Part shown: positions 22,610-31,558 of the stretch, one piece after another | Layout: each line of letters begins with the position of its first letter | Position numbering within the stretch: the first letter of the stretch is position 1 | The notes under the pieces: model-generated | The model's input: the letters and a program-made list of their open reading frames with translations, nothing else | Database searches by the model: none | Told to the model about the DNA's origin: nothing | Assembly: GCF_000613185.1 (NCBI RefSeq) | Contig: NZ_CCBB010000003.1 | Coordinates: 1,240,001-1,304,000 of the forward strand | DNA from: Mycolicibacterium cosmeticum | GTDB taxonomy: Bacteria; Actinomycetota; Actinomycetes; Mycobacteriales; Mycobacteriaceae | Reading direction: 5' to 3' | DNA: 64,000 bases | Position numbers and translations under genes: made by a program

Positions 22610-23307
22610 CGCGGCTCCTCGGCGACGCGCAGCCCGGCCAGGGTGGCCGCGCCGGGCGGTGAGGTGTCCGGCGTACCGGGATCCACCCCGGCCAGGATGC
22701 GTGCGGTCTGCCGGAAGGTGCACAGCGGGGCGCCGCGGCTCGGGGTCACGGGGGCGCCAGAGCGCAGTTGGTCGACGAGTTCCCGCACTGACGACGGGGT
22801 TTGGTTGTCGAAGAACTCCCAGTTCACCATGACCACGGGTGCGAAATCACACGCTGCGTTGCATTCGATGTGCTCCAGGGTGATCGCGCCGTCGGTGGTG
22901 GTCTCGCCGGCGTGCACACCGAGGTGTTCGGCCAGCACCTCCAGCAGCGCGTCACCGCCCATGATCGCGCACAACGTGTTGGTGCACACGCCGACCAGAT
23001 AGTCCCCGGTCGGGGTGCGGCGGTACATGGAGTAGAACGTGGCGACGGCGGTCACCTCGGCGGGGCTCAGGGCCAGTTGCGCTGCGCAGAACTCGACGCC
23101 GGCCGGGGTCAGGAAACCGTCTTCGGCCTGCACGAGATGCAGCAACGGCAGCAGCGCCGAGCGTGCCTGCGGATAGCGGGCGATGATCTGTTCGGCCTCG
23201 CCGGCCAGCCGGGCGGTCACCTCGGCCGAATACGATTGCGGCCCGGCCGATATCGGCGGTCCCGGTTCGTCGGGCCGCTGGCCCAGCCGCAGGTCGATCG
23301 CCGTCAC
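22606..23307 (-). CDS. nuoE: NADH-quinone oxidoreductase subunit E
   Basis: 233 residues from GTG 23307, which overlaps the nuoD stop as GTGA. Thioredoxin-like [2Fe-2S] protein: cysteines in [12 protein letters not shown] (Cx4C) and [11 protein letters not shown] (Cx3C) bind cluster N1a. A helical N-terminal domain precedes it and an Ala/Pro-rich C-terminal extension follows, common in actinobacteria. Confidence 0.95.
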   Translation of the reverse strand: MTAIDLRLGQRPDEPGPPISAGPQSYSAEVTARLAGEAEQIIARYPQARSALLPLLHLVQAEDGFLTPAGVEFCAAQLALSPAEVTAVATFYSMYRRTPTGDYLVGVCTNTLCAIMGGDALLEVLAEHLGVHAGETTTDGAITLEHIECNAACDFAPVVMVNWEFFDNQTPSSVRELVDQLRSGAPVTPSRGAPLCTFRQTARILAGVDPGTPDTSPPGAATLAGLRVAEEPR

Positions 23308-24605
23308 CTGTCCACGCCTCCCATCACCGGGTCGATCGACGCCACCGCCGAGATCGCGTCGGCCACCATGCCGCCCTCGCACATCGCCGCCACCGCTTGC
23401 AGATTGGTGAACGACGGGTCGCGGTAATGCACGCGGTAGGGCCGGGTGCCGCCGTCGCTGACCATGTGCACGCCCAGTTCCCCACGTGGGGATTCGACGG
23501 CTGCGTACACCTGCCCGGCCGGCACCCGGATCCCCTCGGTGACCAGCTTGAAATGGTGGATCAACGCCTCCATCGAGGACCCCATGATCTTGGCGATGTG
23601 CGCGGGCGAATTACCCAGGCCGTCGGGCCCCAGCTTCAGGTCCGCGGGCCAGGCCAGCTTCTTGTCGGTCAGCATCACCGGTCCGGGCTCCAGCCTCTCG
23701 ACGCACTGTTCGACGATCCGCAGCGACTGTTTCATCTCCTCGACACGAATCAGGTAGCGGCCGTAGGCATCACACCCGTCGTCGGTGCAGACGTCGAACT
23801 CGTAGGTCTCGTATCCGCAGTACGGCTGTGCCTTGCGCAGATCGTGGGGCAGGCCGGTGGAGCGCAGCACCGGACCGGTCACCCCGAGCGCCATGCAGCC
23901 GGTGAGGTCGAGATACCCGATGCCCTTGGTGCGCGCCTTCCAGATGTAGTTGTCCCGCAGCAGGTTCTCCATGTCGCGGAGCCGACCGGGCAGGATCCTG
24001 ATCAGTTCGCGTAACTGCGGCATGGCTTCGTCGGGCAGGTCGGCGGCCAGCCCGCCCGGCCGGATGTAGGCGTGGTTCATCCGCAGGCCGGTGATGGTCT
24101 CGAACATGGTGAGGATCAGTTCGCGTTCCCGGAACCCGAAGAACATCGCCGACATGGCACCGAGTTCCATGCCGCCGGTGGCCAGCGCGACCAGATGGCT
24201 GGAGATGCGGTTCAGTTCCATCAGCAGCACCCGGATGACGCTGGCGCGCTGCGGGATGTCGTCGGTGACACCGAGCAGTTTCTCGACGCCGAGGCAGTAT
24301 GCGGTCTCGTTGAAGAACGGCGACAGGTAGTCCATCCGGGTCACGAACGTCACGCCCTGCGTCCAGGTCCGGTATTCGAGGTTCTTCTCGATCCCGGTGT
24401 GCAGGTAGCCGATACCGCAGCGGGCCTCGGTGATCGTCTCGCCCTCGATCTCCAGGATCAACCTCAGCACGCCGTGCGTGGACGGATGCTGCGGGCCCAT
24501 GTTGACGACGATCCGCTCGCCGGCGTGTTCGGCGGCAGCGGCGACGACGGCGTCCCAGTCCTGGCCCCCGACCATGACGACGGGGGGTTGATGATCGATG
24601 GTCAT
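23304..24605 (-). CDS. nuoD: NADH-quinone oxidoreductase subunit D
   Basis: 433 residues from ATG 24605 (one-base TGATG overlap with nuoC). Hydrogenase-like 49-kDa subunit: [15 protein letters not shown] is the quinone-site loop with its conserved His; [35 protein letters not shown] and [19 protein letters not shown] are family blocks. With NuoB it forms the ubiquinone/menaquinone reduction site. Length fits the family. Confidence 0.96.
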   Translation of the reverse strand: MTIDHQPPVVMVGGQDWDAVVAAAAEHAGERIVVNMGPQHPSTHGVLRLILEIEGETITEARCGIGYLHTGIEKNLEYRTWTQGVTFVTRMDYLSPFFNETAYCLGVEKLLGVTDDIPQRASVIRVLLMELNRISSHLVALATGGMELGAMSAMFFGFRERELILTMFETITGLRMNHAYIRPGGLAADLPDEAMPQLRELIRILPGRLRDMENLLRDNYIWKARTKGIGYLDLTGCMALGVTGPVLRSTGLPHDLRKAQPYCGYETYEFDVCTDDGCDAYGRYLIRVEEMKQSLRIVEQCVERLEPGPVMLTDKKLAWPADLKLGPDGLGNSPAHIAKIMGSSMEALIHHFKLVTEGIRVPAGQVYAAVESPRGELGVHMVSDGGTRPYRVHYRDPSFTNLQAVAAMCEGGMVADAISAVASIDPVMGGVDR

Positions 24606-25342
24606 CAGTTGTAGGACCTCCGCTGATCGGGCGGCGGGATCTGCGCACCGTGGTACTCCACCGGGATGCCACCGAGCGGATAGTCCTTGCGTTGCGGGTG
24701 GCCCACCCAGTCGTCGGGCATCTCGATCCGGGTCAGCGCCGGATGACCATCGAAGAGGATGCCGAAGAAGTCGTAGGTTTCGCGTTCGTGCCAGTCGGTG
24801 GTCGGATAGACCGAAAACAGCGACGGCACATGCGGATCGGCGTCCGGTGCGGTGACCTCCAACCGGATCCGGCGGTTGTGGGTGATCGACATCAGCGGAT
24901 ACACCGCGTGCAGTTCGCGTCCGTGCTCGTCGGGGTAGTGCACACCGGACACCCCGAGGCACAGTTCGAAACGCAGCGCCGGGTCGTCACGCAGCGTCTG
25001 GGCGACCGCCATCAGGTGTTCGCGGCGCACCTCCAGGGTCAGCTCGTCGCGGAACACCACCACGCGTTCGACGGCCGCGTCGTACGCGTCCTGGCCCAGC
25101 ACGGCGGTCAGCCGGTCGGCGATCTCGTCGAAATAGCCGCCATACGGCCGCGGCGAGCTGCCCGGCAGGGCCACCTCGCGAACCAGGCGGCCGTATCCGG
25201 ACGTGTCACCGGACCCCTGCACGCCGAACATGCCGCGACGGGTGCCGATGACCTCGACATCGCGGTCGTCGCTCATCTGTCGTTGATTCGCTCCGCGAGC
25301 GTCGCTCATCTGTTGTTGATTCGCTCCGCGAGCGTCGCTCAT
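24605..25342 (-). CDS. nuoC: NADH-quinone oxidoreductase subunit C with repeat-extended N-terminus
   Basis: 245 residues if started at ATG 25342, which overlaps the nuoB stop by ATGA. The family block [20 protein letters not shown] and [15 protein letters not shown] identify the 30-kDa subunit of the peripheral arm. The first 22 residues are two nearly identical 11-residue units ([22 protein letters not shown]), encoded by a 33-bp tandem repeat, and a third ATG at 25276 begins the conserved protein. The ancestral start is probably 25276 (223 residues); coupling now favours 25342. Confidence 0.9.
   Translation of the reverse strand: MSDARGANQQQMSDARGANQRQMSDDRDVEVIGTRRGMFGVQGSGDTSGYGRLVREVALPGSSPRPYGGYFDEIADRLTAVLGQDAYDAAVERVVVFRDELTLEVRREHLMAVAQTLRDDPALRFELCLGVSGVHYPDEHGRELHAVYPLMSITHNRRIRLEVTAPDADPHVPSLFSVYPTTDWHERETYDFFGILFDGHPALTRIEMPDDWVGHPQRKDYPLGGIPVEYHGAQIPPPDQRRSYN
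25277..25342 (-). repeat. 33-bp tandem repeat at the nuoB/nuoC overlap (MIRU-like)
   Basis: Two 33-bp units, 25310-25342 and 25277-25309, differing at about two positions, each opening with ATG in the nuoC frame and placed exactly at the ATGA junction with nuoB. The unit is related to the element at 55017-55082, also at an ATGA junction. It resembles the arrangement described for mycobacterial interspersed repetitive units, but family membership is inferred. Confidence 0.8.
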
Positions 25343-25893
25343 CGCAGCAGCCCCGTCAGCTCGATGGTGGGCCGCGACGCCAACGCCGCCTGTTCGGCCG
25401 CGGCAATCGCCTCGGCGCGGTTCACCCCGAGCGGCATCTCGGCAATCTTGGCGTGCAGCTTGAGGATTGCGTTGAGCAGCATCTCCGGACGCGGGGGACA
25501 GCCCGGCAGGTAGATGTCCACCGGCACCACGTGGTCGACACCCTGGACCACCGCGTAGTTGTTGAACATGCCGCCCGATGACGCGCACACGCCCATGGCG
25601 AGCACCCATTTCGGCTCGGCCATCTGGTCGTACACCTGTCGCAGCACCGGCGCCATCTTCTGGCTGACCCGGCCGGCCACGATCATCAGATCGGCCTGCC
25701 GGGGCGTGGCCGAGAACCGCTCCATGCCGAACCGGGCGATGTCGAACCGTGGGCCGGCCGTCGCCATCATCTCGATGGCGCAGCAGGCCAACCCGAACGT
25801 CGCCGGCCACAACGACCCTTTGCGGACATAGCCGGCGACCTTCTCGACGGTGGACAGCAGGATGCCGCCGGGCAGCTGCTCCTCTAATCCCAT
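25339..25893 (-). CDS. nuoB: NADH-quinone oxidoreductase subunit B
   Basis: 184 residues from ATG 25893. [13 protein letters not shown] supplies the tandem cysteines, with [11 protein letters not shown] and [10 protein letters not shown] completing the ligands of cluster N2, the last electron carrier before quinone. It overlaps the end of nuoA by 10 bases and the nuoC start by 4, so a single polycistronic message is clear. Confidence 0.96.
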   Translation of the reverse strand: MGLEEQLPGGILLSTVEKVAGYVRKGSLWPATFGLACCAIEMMATAGPRFDIARFGMERFSATPRQADLMIVAGRVSQKMAPVLRQVYDQMAEPKWVLAMGVCASSGGMFNNYAVVQGVDHVVPVDIYLPGCPPRPEMLLNAILKLHAKIAEMPLGVNRAEAIAAAEQAALASRPTIELTGLLR

Positions 25894-26258
25894 GACAGCC
25901 CCCCGCGCCGCCACACGTAGGCGTAGGCGACGAACACCGTCAGCATGAACAGCAACATCTCGACCAGCGCGAACAAGCCGAGCGAATCGAAGGAGACCGC
26001 CCACGGATAGAGGAAGACGATCTCGATGTCGAACACGATGAACAACATCGCCGTCAGGTAGTACTTGATCGGAAATCTCTGGCCCGTCGCCAGCTTGGCA
26101 TCCTCGGCGGGCCGCAGCGGTTCGATGCCGCATTCGTAGGCTTCGAGTTTGGCTCGGTTGTAGCGGCGCGGGCCGATGAGGACGGCGATTCCGACCGAGC
26201 CGACCGCGAACACCGCCGCGATCCCCCCGAGAACCAGAATGGGTAGGTAGATGTTCAT
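25884..26258 (-). CDS. nuoA: NADH-quinone oxidoreductase subunit A
   Basis: 124 residues from ATG 26258, with GAGGGAGC upstream. Three membrane helices; the conserved loop [10 protein letters not shown] and the acidic helix [17 protein letters not shown] (26079-26030 region) mark NuoA, which lines the quinone cavity with NuoH. First gene of the operon. The 159 bases upstream contain a candidate CRP-type site and a TAGCGT -10-like box (26305-26310, minus strand). Confidence 0.95.
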   Translation of the reverse strand: MNIYLPILVLGGIAAVFAVGSVGIAVLIGPRRYNRAKLEAYECGIEPLRPAEDAKLATGQRFPIKYYLTAMLFIVFDIEIVFLYPWAVSFDSLGLFALVEMLLFMLTVFVAYAYVWRRGGLSWD

Positions 26259-26280
26259 AGCTCCCTCGCTGGGCTTTCGA

Positions 26281-26296
26281 TGTGAGCTAGAACACA
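26281..26296. promoter_or_regulatory. CRP-family binding-site candidate upstream of nuoA
   Basis: TGTGAGCTAGAACACA matches the CRP/Rv3676 consensus TGTGAN6TCACA at 9 of 10 fixed positions. It lies 23-38 bases upstream of the nuoA ATG and just downstream of a TAGCGT -10-like box, a position more compatible with repression than activation. Single-site match by eye; regulation is inferred. Confidence 0.45.
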
Positions 26297-26417
26297 GCTT
26301 AGTCACGCTACCGGTCGCGCCGGTGCATTTTGGCTAGGATGAAACCAACAGCTGGGTCGCCGCGCCGTCACCGACGACGACGTGAAGAATCAACGGCCAC
26401 AGCGCTTTTCGTGCTGC

Positions 26418-26819
26418 TTAGACAGCGCCCGCGCGCAACAGGGTGGCCACGGTCTCGCCGAGTGCGATCGGGTCGATCGGATGGGGCACCGCGGCTTCGG
26501 CCCGCGACCATGACGCCAGCCACGCATCGTCGGCACGGCCGGTGAGCACCAGGATCGGCGGGCAGTCGGTGACCTCGTCCTTCAGCTGCTTGGCCAGCCC
26601 CAGTCCGCCGGCGGGCGTCGCCTCACCGTCCAGGATGGCCAGACCGAAGTCCCCATCGGCGATCTGCTCGACGACCATCGGTGCGGTCGCGACATCGAGA
26701 TAACTCAACTCGGGCAGGTCAGGGTGCACCCGGCGGCCGAGTGCGGACCGCACGGCGTCACGGGTGCGGGGGTTGGAGCTGTACACGAGAATCCGGACCT
26801 GCGCATCGGTGTCGGCCAC
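26418..26819 (-). CDS. Orphan response-regulator receiver-domain protein (Rv3143-like)
   Basis: 133 residues, a single receiver domain and no output domain. LAILDGEATPAGGLGLA carries the putative phospho-accepting Asp; ILVLTGRADDAWL has the Thr; but the N-terminal acidic pair is replaced (LVYSSNPRTRD) and the usual Lys near the end is His (VPHPIDP). M. tuberculosis has an orphan regulator of the same size at the same place before nuoA, and I recall a report that it acts on complex I by protein contact. Degenerate phosphorylation pocket suggests a protein-interaction role. Confidence 0.8.
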   Translation of the reverse strand: MADTDAQVRILVYSSNPRTRDAVRSALGRRVHPDLPELSYLDVATAPMVVEQIADGDFGLAILDGEATPAGGLGLAKQLKDEVTDCPPILVLTGRADDAWLASWSRAEAAVPHPIDPIALGETVATLLRAGAV

Positions 26820-26828
26820 GCTGCGATG

Positions 26829-27350
26829 CTACGACTGCCGGACGAACACCGCGGTGGCTTCGATGTTCACCGCTTCGCCCATCATGCCCAGCAGATTGCC
26901 GTCGACGCCGTAGTGCAGCCGGTTCAAGGTGGTGGTGGTCTGCAGCCGCAGCGCACCGTCACCGGCGGACCGCACATGGGTGGCGAGCTCGAGGTCGCGC
27001 TGCGTGTCCTTGACCGACAGCGTGGCCTGCAGCAGCACCCATCCCGTGCCGGTGACCTCACCGGAGTGCACCACCACGGTGATGCTGGGAAATCTCTGTA
27101 CGTCGAAGAAGTCGGGGGAACGCAGATGCGTGTCGCGTTTACCGATCCCGGTCTTCAGCGACGCCGCGTCGATGTCCAGCCGGCCGGTCACGTCGATGCC
27201 GTCCGCGGCGGCGGCGACCCGCCCGGATCCCGTGACGCCGCCGAAGGTGCCCTTGACGTGGGCCAGGCCCCAGAAGGTCGGGCTGTGGAACTCGATCCTG
27301 GTGCGTTGCGGGTCCAGCCGCCAGTCGCCGATCCAGTTGGTGTCCGTCAT
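26829..27350 (-). CDS. YceI-family lipocalin-like protein
   Basis: 173 residues, no signal peptide. The YceI pattern is clear: WRLDPQRTRIEFHSPTFWG, then VKGTFGGVTG, DIDAASLKTGIGKRDTHL and DFFDVQRFPSI. YceI domains form a lipocalin-like barrel binding polyisoprenoid or fatty-acyl chains; here a cytosolic lipid-binding role is possible but unproven. ATG 27350 overlaps the stop of the SnoaL-like gene by 4 bases, so the two are coupled. Confidence 0.85.
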   Translation of the reverse strand: MTDTNWIGDWRLDPQRTRIEFHSPTFWGLAHVKGTFGGVTGSGRVAAAADGIDVTGRLDIDAASLKTGIGKRDTHLRSPDFFDVQRFPSITVVVHSGEVTGTGWVLLQATLSVKDTQRDLELATHVRSAGDGALRLQTTTTLNRLHYGVDGNLLGMMGEAVNIEATAVFVRQS

Positions 27351-27715
27351 GCCATCAACGGTGCCATATCCGCCGGGTCGAAATACTCGTCGATCCGGGT
27401 GATCAGGCCGTCGTCACCCACTTTGATGACGATGCAGACCCGCAGTGCGATCGAGCCACCGGTGACGACCTCGGCGTGCAGCAGGTGCTGCTGCACGAAA
27501 CCGCCGTCGAAAAGCTGTCGGTCCAGGATCTCGTACCGGCGGGCGGTGGTGCGGTCGAGGAACCACCGGATGACCTTGAGGGCACGCCGGCGGTCATTGT
27601 CGTGGGTGTCGCCGCTGTGCCACACCGCGACGTCCTCGGCCCACAGCGCCTCGACCCCGGCGTAGTCGCCGGCCTCGATGGCACCGAACAACTGGTTCGC
27701 CACGTCGGCGATCAT
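27347..27715 (-). CDS. SnoaL/NTF2-like protein
   Basis: 122 residues with the cone-shaped NTF2-like fold: N-terminal helix DVANQLFGAIEAGDYAGVEALWAED in type, then strands ending in GLITRIDEYFDPADMAPL. SnoaL-like proteins are small ketosteroid-isomerase-fold enzymes or ligand carriers; no specific substrate can be assigned. Coupled (ATGA) to the YceI gene and divergent from the methyltransferase across a MerR/SoxR-like palindrome. Confidence 0.75.
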   Translation of the reverse strand: MIADVANQLFGAIEAGDYAGVEALWAEDVAVWHSGDTHDNDRRRALKVIRWFLDRTTARRYEILDRQLFDGGFVQQHLLHAEVVTGGSIALRVCIVIKVGDDGLITRIDEYFDPADMAPLMA

Positions 27716-27733
27716 CTGCCCTCCTGCGGGTTG

Positions 27734-27753
27734 ACCTCAAGCATTATTCAGGT
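27734..27753. promoter_or_regulatory. MerR/SoxR-type operator candidate
   Basis: ACCTCAAGCATTATTCAGGT is 14/20 dyad-symmetric and resembles the SoxR-box layout (CCTCAA...TTGAGG). It fills the 53-base gap between the divergent SnoaL-like gene and methyltransferase. No MerR-family regulator is present in the window, so any regulator would act in trans. Confidence 0.4.
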
Positions 27754-27768
27754 TGAAGACTGGACGCC

Positions 27769-28383
27769 ATGAGAGAACGTTTCACGGCCGCATACCAGAC
27801 GAACACCGCGCCCTGGGTGATCGGTGAACCCCAGCCCGCCATCGTGGAATTGGAGCGATCCGGTGTGCTGCACGGCCGCATCCTGGACGTGGGCTGTGGT
27901 CTCGGCGAGCACACCATCCTGCTGACCCGGCTGGGCTACGACGTCCGCGGGATCGATTACGTCGCCGAGGCGATCGCGCAGGCCCGACGCAATGCGCAGG
28001 ACAAGGGCATCGATGCGCGCTTCGAGGTGGCCGATGCGCTCGACCTGCCCGCCGACCCGAGCTACGACACGATCGTCGACAGCGCGCTGTTCCACATCTT
28101 CTCCGACGACGACCGGCCCCGCTACGTCGCAAGCCTGCACCGCGCGTGCGCGCCCGGCGGCCGGGTACACGTGCTGGCCCTCTCCGACGCCGGGCGCGGG
28201 TTCGGGCCGCAGGTCGGCGAAGCGACGATCCGCTCGGCCTTCGGCACCGGCTGGGAACTGGAACGGCTGGACACCACCACCTACCGGGGTGTGGTGGGGG
28301 AGGCGCACGCCGAACCGCTCGGCCTCCCGGTGGGGACCGTCGTCGACGAGCCGGCCTGGCTGGCCACCGTGCGCCACCTCTAG
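27769..28383 (+). CDS. SAM-dependent class I methyltransferase
   Basis: 204 residues. GRILDVGCGLGEHTILL is motif I for S-adenosylmethionine, GIDYVAEAIAQAR holds the acidic residue for the ribose, and VADALDLPAD is motif II/III. The rest resembles the Methyltransf_25 / thiopurine-like group of small-molecule methyltransferases. Substrate unknown. It stands alone on the plus strand. Confidence 0.82.
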   Translation: MRERFTAAYQTNTAPWVIGEPQPAIVELERSGVLHGRILDVGCGLGEHTILLTRLGYDVRGIDYVAEAIAQARRNAQDKGIDARFEVADALDLPADPSYDTIVDSALFHIFSDDDRPRYVASLHRACAPGGRVHVLALSDAGRGFGPQVGEATIRSAFGTGWELERLDTTTYRGVVGEAHAEPLGLPVGTVVDEPAWLATVRHL

Positions 28384-28384
28384 C

Positions 28385-28729
28385 TCACTCCCGCTCGTAA
28401 CCGGGATGCGCGACGGCCAGCCGATGCGCCACCAGTGCGCGCAGCGCGGGCAGCACCTCATCCCCGGTGGCGCCGGATCTGATGGCCGCGGCCAGCGCGG
28501 CCTCGTCGTCGAACCCCAGTTCCTCCAGCGCCCGGAGCGGGGCGGCGGCGGTGGTGTCTGTGGCGTCGGCGAGCAATTCACGTTCGACCATGCGCAACAC
28601 ATTGGCCGCCACCCGGGCCTGGAAGTTCAGGGCGTCGGTGAGCTGACCACTCTCGCGCACCTCGGTTTCCAGGAACTCCGCGACCGCCGCGACGAGTTCG
28701 GCCGCCGTCGGCTTGTAGTGCAGATTCAT
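28385..28729 (-). CDS. DUF6285 domain protein
   Basis: 114 residues from ATG 28729. The start MNLHYKPTAAELVAAVAEFL and the helical block DALNFQARVAANVLRMVERE match DUF6285, short helical proteins that in mycobacteria accompany a kinase-like phosphotransferase and an acyl-CoA dehydrogenase, as here. It starts 13 bases after the phosphotransferase stop and is the last gene of the 35938-28385 operon. Function unknown, perhaps a partner of the phosphotransferase. Confidence 0.7.
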   Translation of the reverse strand: MNLHYKPTAAELVAAVAEFLETEVRESGQLTDALNFQARVAANVLRMVERELLADATDTTAAAPLRALEELGFDDEAALAAAIRSGATGDEVLPALRALVAHRLAVAHPGYERE

Positions 28730-28742
28730 GGGCCCTCCAACG

Positions 28743-29687
28743 TCACTGGCCCGCCAACAAGGACAGCAGGTCGTACTCGGTCTCGCACACCCGGCGCCCG
28801 ATGGCCGCCAGTTCCACCGACCGGGTCTGCCCGCAGCGGTGCCGCTCGTACTGGTAGCGACAGATGACGCCCCAGCGCAGGGTGGCCAACACCAGCCACC
28901 AGTGCAGCGCACCGCGGTCGATCGCGGCGCCGTCGGCATCCTGGTAGGCGGTGACGAAATCGTCGATGCTGCCCAGGCCGCCCGCGGCGAGTTCCCGGGG
29001 AGCGCCGAACCGCCAGGCCCGGATACAGAACCACGCCAGGTCTTCGGCGGCCGCCCCGAGGTGGGTGAGCTCCCAGTCCAGGACCGCCGCCAACCGACCG
29101 TCGTCGACGATCAGATTGCCCATCCGGAAATCGCCGTGCACCAGCACGGGCGGGGCCGGCGCGGGGCGGTGGTGTTCCAGCCAGCGGAACGCGTACTCGA
29201 AAGTGGCCGTGGTGTCGCCCATCTCGTCGAGCTGGCGGCGGGCGTCCTGCAGCGGATCGGCCATCGGCAGTCCGATGCCGTCGGGCTCGGCGCGGTGAAT
29301 GCTCGCCAGCGCGCCGGCACACTGTTTCAGCAGCGCGGCCCGGGATGTGCCGTCGAGCGTGCGGGCGATCTTGCGGACGATGGTCTCGCCCTCGACGAAC
29401 TCGCACACCAGATACGGATTTCCCAGCGGCTCGGTCGAATTGGACGCGGCCAGGACGGCGGGCACCGGGGCCCCGGCCGCGGCGGCGCGGCGCAGTGCCG
29501 CGGCCTCCAACTCCATCCCGGCGTGGATCTCGTCGGGCGGGCCGGTGCGCAGGATCAGCGGCCGGTCGTCGGCGGTGAAGGCCCAGGTGGCCCGGCTGGC
29601 GCCGCCGGTGAGCACGCGCAGGTCCGCCACGCGGCTCGCACCGAGAACCGACTCCAGTGCCGTCGGCAAGGCCTGGGTGTCGATCAC
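28743..29687 (-). CDS. Phosphotransferase family protein (ACAD10-like kinase)
   Basis: 314 residues from GTG 29687, overlapping the dehydrogenase stop as GTGA. Kinase-fold features are intact: CEFVEGETIV hinge, LVHGDFRMGNLI catalytic loop and AVLDWELTHLG metal loop. The pairing with an acyl-CoA dehydrogenase resembles the fused mammalian ACAD10/11, where a kinase domain phosphorylates a hydroxyacyl-CoA so that a dehydrogenase domain can process it. The same chemistry here is an inference from the neighbourhood. Confidence 0.85.
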   Translation of the reverse strand: MIDTQALPTALESVLGASRVADLRVLTGGASRATWAFTADDRPLILRTGPPDEIHAGMELEAAALRRAAAAGAPVPAVLAASNSTEPLGNPYLVCEFVEGETIVRKIARTLDGTSRAALLKQCAGALASIHRAEPDGIGLPMADPLQDARRQLDEMGDTTATFEYAFRWLEHHRPAPAPPVLVHGDFRMGNLIVDDGRLAAVLDWELTHLGAAAEDLAWFCIRAWRFGAPRELAAGGLGSIDDFVTAYQDADGAAIDRGALHWWLVLATLRWGVICRYQYERHRCGQTRSVELAAIGRRVCETEYDLLSLLAGQ

Positions 29688-30922
29688 GTGCGGCCGAACT
29701 TGAGCATCCGTTGGGCGACGCGGCGGATCTGGATTTCCTCGGCCCCCTCCGTGATCCGGTACCGGCGGTGGTGCCGGTAGATGTGCTCGAACGGTTCGTG
29801 CCTGCTGTACCCGATGCCGCCGTGGATCTGCATGGCTCGGTCGGCCGCCTCGCACACCAAGCGGTTGGCCCGGTAGTTGGCCATCGACACCTTGTCCGAG
29901 ACCTCCATGTGGTGATCCCGGTCCAGATGCCACGCCACGTAATACACCAGCAGCCGCACCATCTGCGCCTCGGTCTGCAACTCGGCCAGCGGCCACTGCA
30001 CCGCCTGGTTCACCGCCAGCGGCTTGCCGAAAACCACGCGTTCGCCGGCGTATCGGGCCGCCCGGTCGATGCAGTACTGCGCGGCACCGAGACTGCTGGC
30101 GGCCTGCCGGATCCGGTTCTCGTGCAGGAACGTCTGGCCGACCTCCAGGCCGTGGTCCACCTCGCCGAGCACGGCGTCGTCGGGCACCCGGACGTTGGTG
30201 AGTTCGACCTCGCCGTGGTCGCTGGGCATGTTGAACGTCCACCAGTAGTAGGGGACGTGAAACCCCGGCGCGTCGGTGGGCACCAGGAAGGCGGTGATGC
30301 CGGTGGCCGATCCGTCCTGCCCCGAGGTGCGCGCAAAGATGAGGTCGTGCGTGGCGCGGTGCACCCCGGTGTTCCAGCGCTTGGCGCCGTTGATGATCCA
30401 GCCGTCGCCGTCGCGGACCGCGGTGGTCTCCAGCCAGGTGGCGTCGCTGCCGTGGTTGGGCTCGGTCAGGCCGAAGGCCATGGAGCGCTGCCCGGTCAGC
30501 ATCGCCTCGACCCACTCGGCCTTCTGCGCGTCGGTGCCGAACCGGCTCATCATGATGACCTGCGGGAAATTCCCGACGATCGACGACTCGTCCTGCAGAT
30601 CGTTGTGCAGGCCCAAACCCTTGTGCGCCAGATGCTCCCGGATGACGGCCATGTCCAGGTTGCTGCCGCCGCGGCCGCCGAACTCTTCGGGTAATCCGTA
30701 GCGCAGCCAGCCCGCCGCGTCGGCGCGGCGGCGCATCTCGTCGAGCAGGTCCTCCCATTCCCTGGCCGGCACGCCACCACCCGCCAGGTCGGTGCGCGCG
30801 AACTCGCGACGCCGGTCGAAGTACTGCATGTGCTCGCGTTCCAGTGGCTTGATCTCGGCCTCGATGAACGCGTCCATCTCGGCCAGCAGCCCCGGAAGGT
30901 GTTCGGGTAAAGCGAAATCCAC
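29684..30922 (-). CDS. Acyl-CoA dehydrogenase (ACAD11-like)
   Basis: 412 residues. FGLTEPNHGSDATWLETTA and GWIINGAKRWNTGVHRATH are the FAD/substrate loops, and QIHGGIGYSRHEPFEHIYR is the C-terminal FAD-contact region; the catalytic base near EPFEHIYRHHRRYRITEGAEE is in the position used by ACAD9-11-type enzymes. It oxidises the alpha-beta bond of an acyl-CoA. Start ATG/GTG 30922 lies 20 bases after the TetR stop. Coupled to the phosphotransferase downstream. Confidence 0.88.
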   Translation of the reverse strand: MDFALPEHLPGLLAEMDAFIEAEIKPLEREHMQYFDRRREFARTDLAGGGVPAREWEDLLDEMRRRADAAGWLRYGLPEEFGGRGGSNLDMAVIREHLAHKGLGLHNDLQDESSIVGNFPQVIMMSRFGTDAQKAEWVEAMLTGQRSMAFGLTEPNHGSDATWLETTAVRDGDGWIINGAKRWNTGVHRATHDLIFARTSGQDGSATGITAFLVPTDAPGFHVPYYWWTFNMPSDHGEVELTNVRVPDDAVLGEVDHGLEVGQTFLHENRIRQAASSLGAAQYCIDRAARYAGERVVFGKPLAVNQAVQWPLAELQTEAQMVRLLVYYVAWHLDRDHHMEVSDKVSMANYRANRLVCEAADRAMQIHGGIGYSRHEPFEHIYRHHRRYRITEGAEEIQIRRVAQRMLKFGRT

Positions 30923-30942
30923 GCTGATCTCTCTTTCGTCCG

Positions 30943-31557
30943 CTAGGCGCCGTACAGGGTCTTCTTCCAGATCGTCGACAGTGTCCTGATGGCGTCCTCA
31001 TCGCTGATCTGCAGCTCTGACCCGGGATTGCCCACCACCACGACGGTGAAGTTCTCGAACAGCAACGCGATCGCCGCGGCGATGTGCTCGGGGTCGAGGT
31101 CGCCGGCGTAGCCCTGCTCGATGGCCCGACGCACCGAACCGGCCACCATGTCCATGCCGAACCGGCGAAACGCGTGCTGCACCTTGGCGAACCGGGGCTG
31201 GGTGGCGCCCAGTTGCGCGACGGCGATCATGATGCCGATGTTCTGCTTGAACAGATTCCAGTAACCCGTCACCACCGTGGTGAAGTACTCGGTGTCCGCG
31301 GGGGAGTCGGGCAGCGGCACCCGGGTACCGGACGGCTCCACGATATCGTGCAGGAAGGATTCGGCCAGCGAGGCCAGCAGGTCTTCCTTGTCGTCGAAAT
31401 AGCGGTAGAACACCGCCGAGGACTTGCCCGCCGCCGAGGTGATATCGGCCAGCGTGGTGCCGTGGAAACCGCGTTCGGCGAACAACTTCCGGGCCGCCAG
31501 TTCGATGGCTTCGCGGGTTTGTCGGCCTTTGGCGGTCAGGGCGTCGGCGGGTGTCAT
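30943..31557 (-). CDS. TetR-family regulator within the catabolic operon
   Basis: 204 residues from ATG 31557. N-terminal HTH: EAIELAARKLFAERGFHGTT then ITSAAGKSSAVFYRYFDDKEDL. It is embedded in the operon, one base after the HMG-CoA lyase-like stop. The palindrome on the -10 box of the first gene (35971-35988) is a likely target, giving feedback control of the whole operon (inference). Confidence 0.87.
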   Translation of the reverse strand: MTPADALTAKGRQTREAIELAARKLFAERGFHGTTLADITSAAGKSSAVFYRYFDDKEDLLASLAESFLHDIVEPSGTRVPLPDSPADTEYFTTVVTGYWNLFKQNIGIMIAVAQLGATQPRFAKVQHAFRRFGMDMVAGSVRRAIEQGYAGDLDPEHIAAAIALLFENFTVVVVGNPGSELQISDEDAIRTLSTIWKKTLYGA

Positions 31558-31558
31558 G

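Noticed and set aside
26330..26545. Plus-strand 71-codon frame upstream of nuoA
   Set aside because: Arg/Pro-rich shadow composition, overlaps the real response regulator on the other strand and has no family features.
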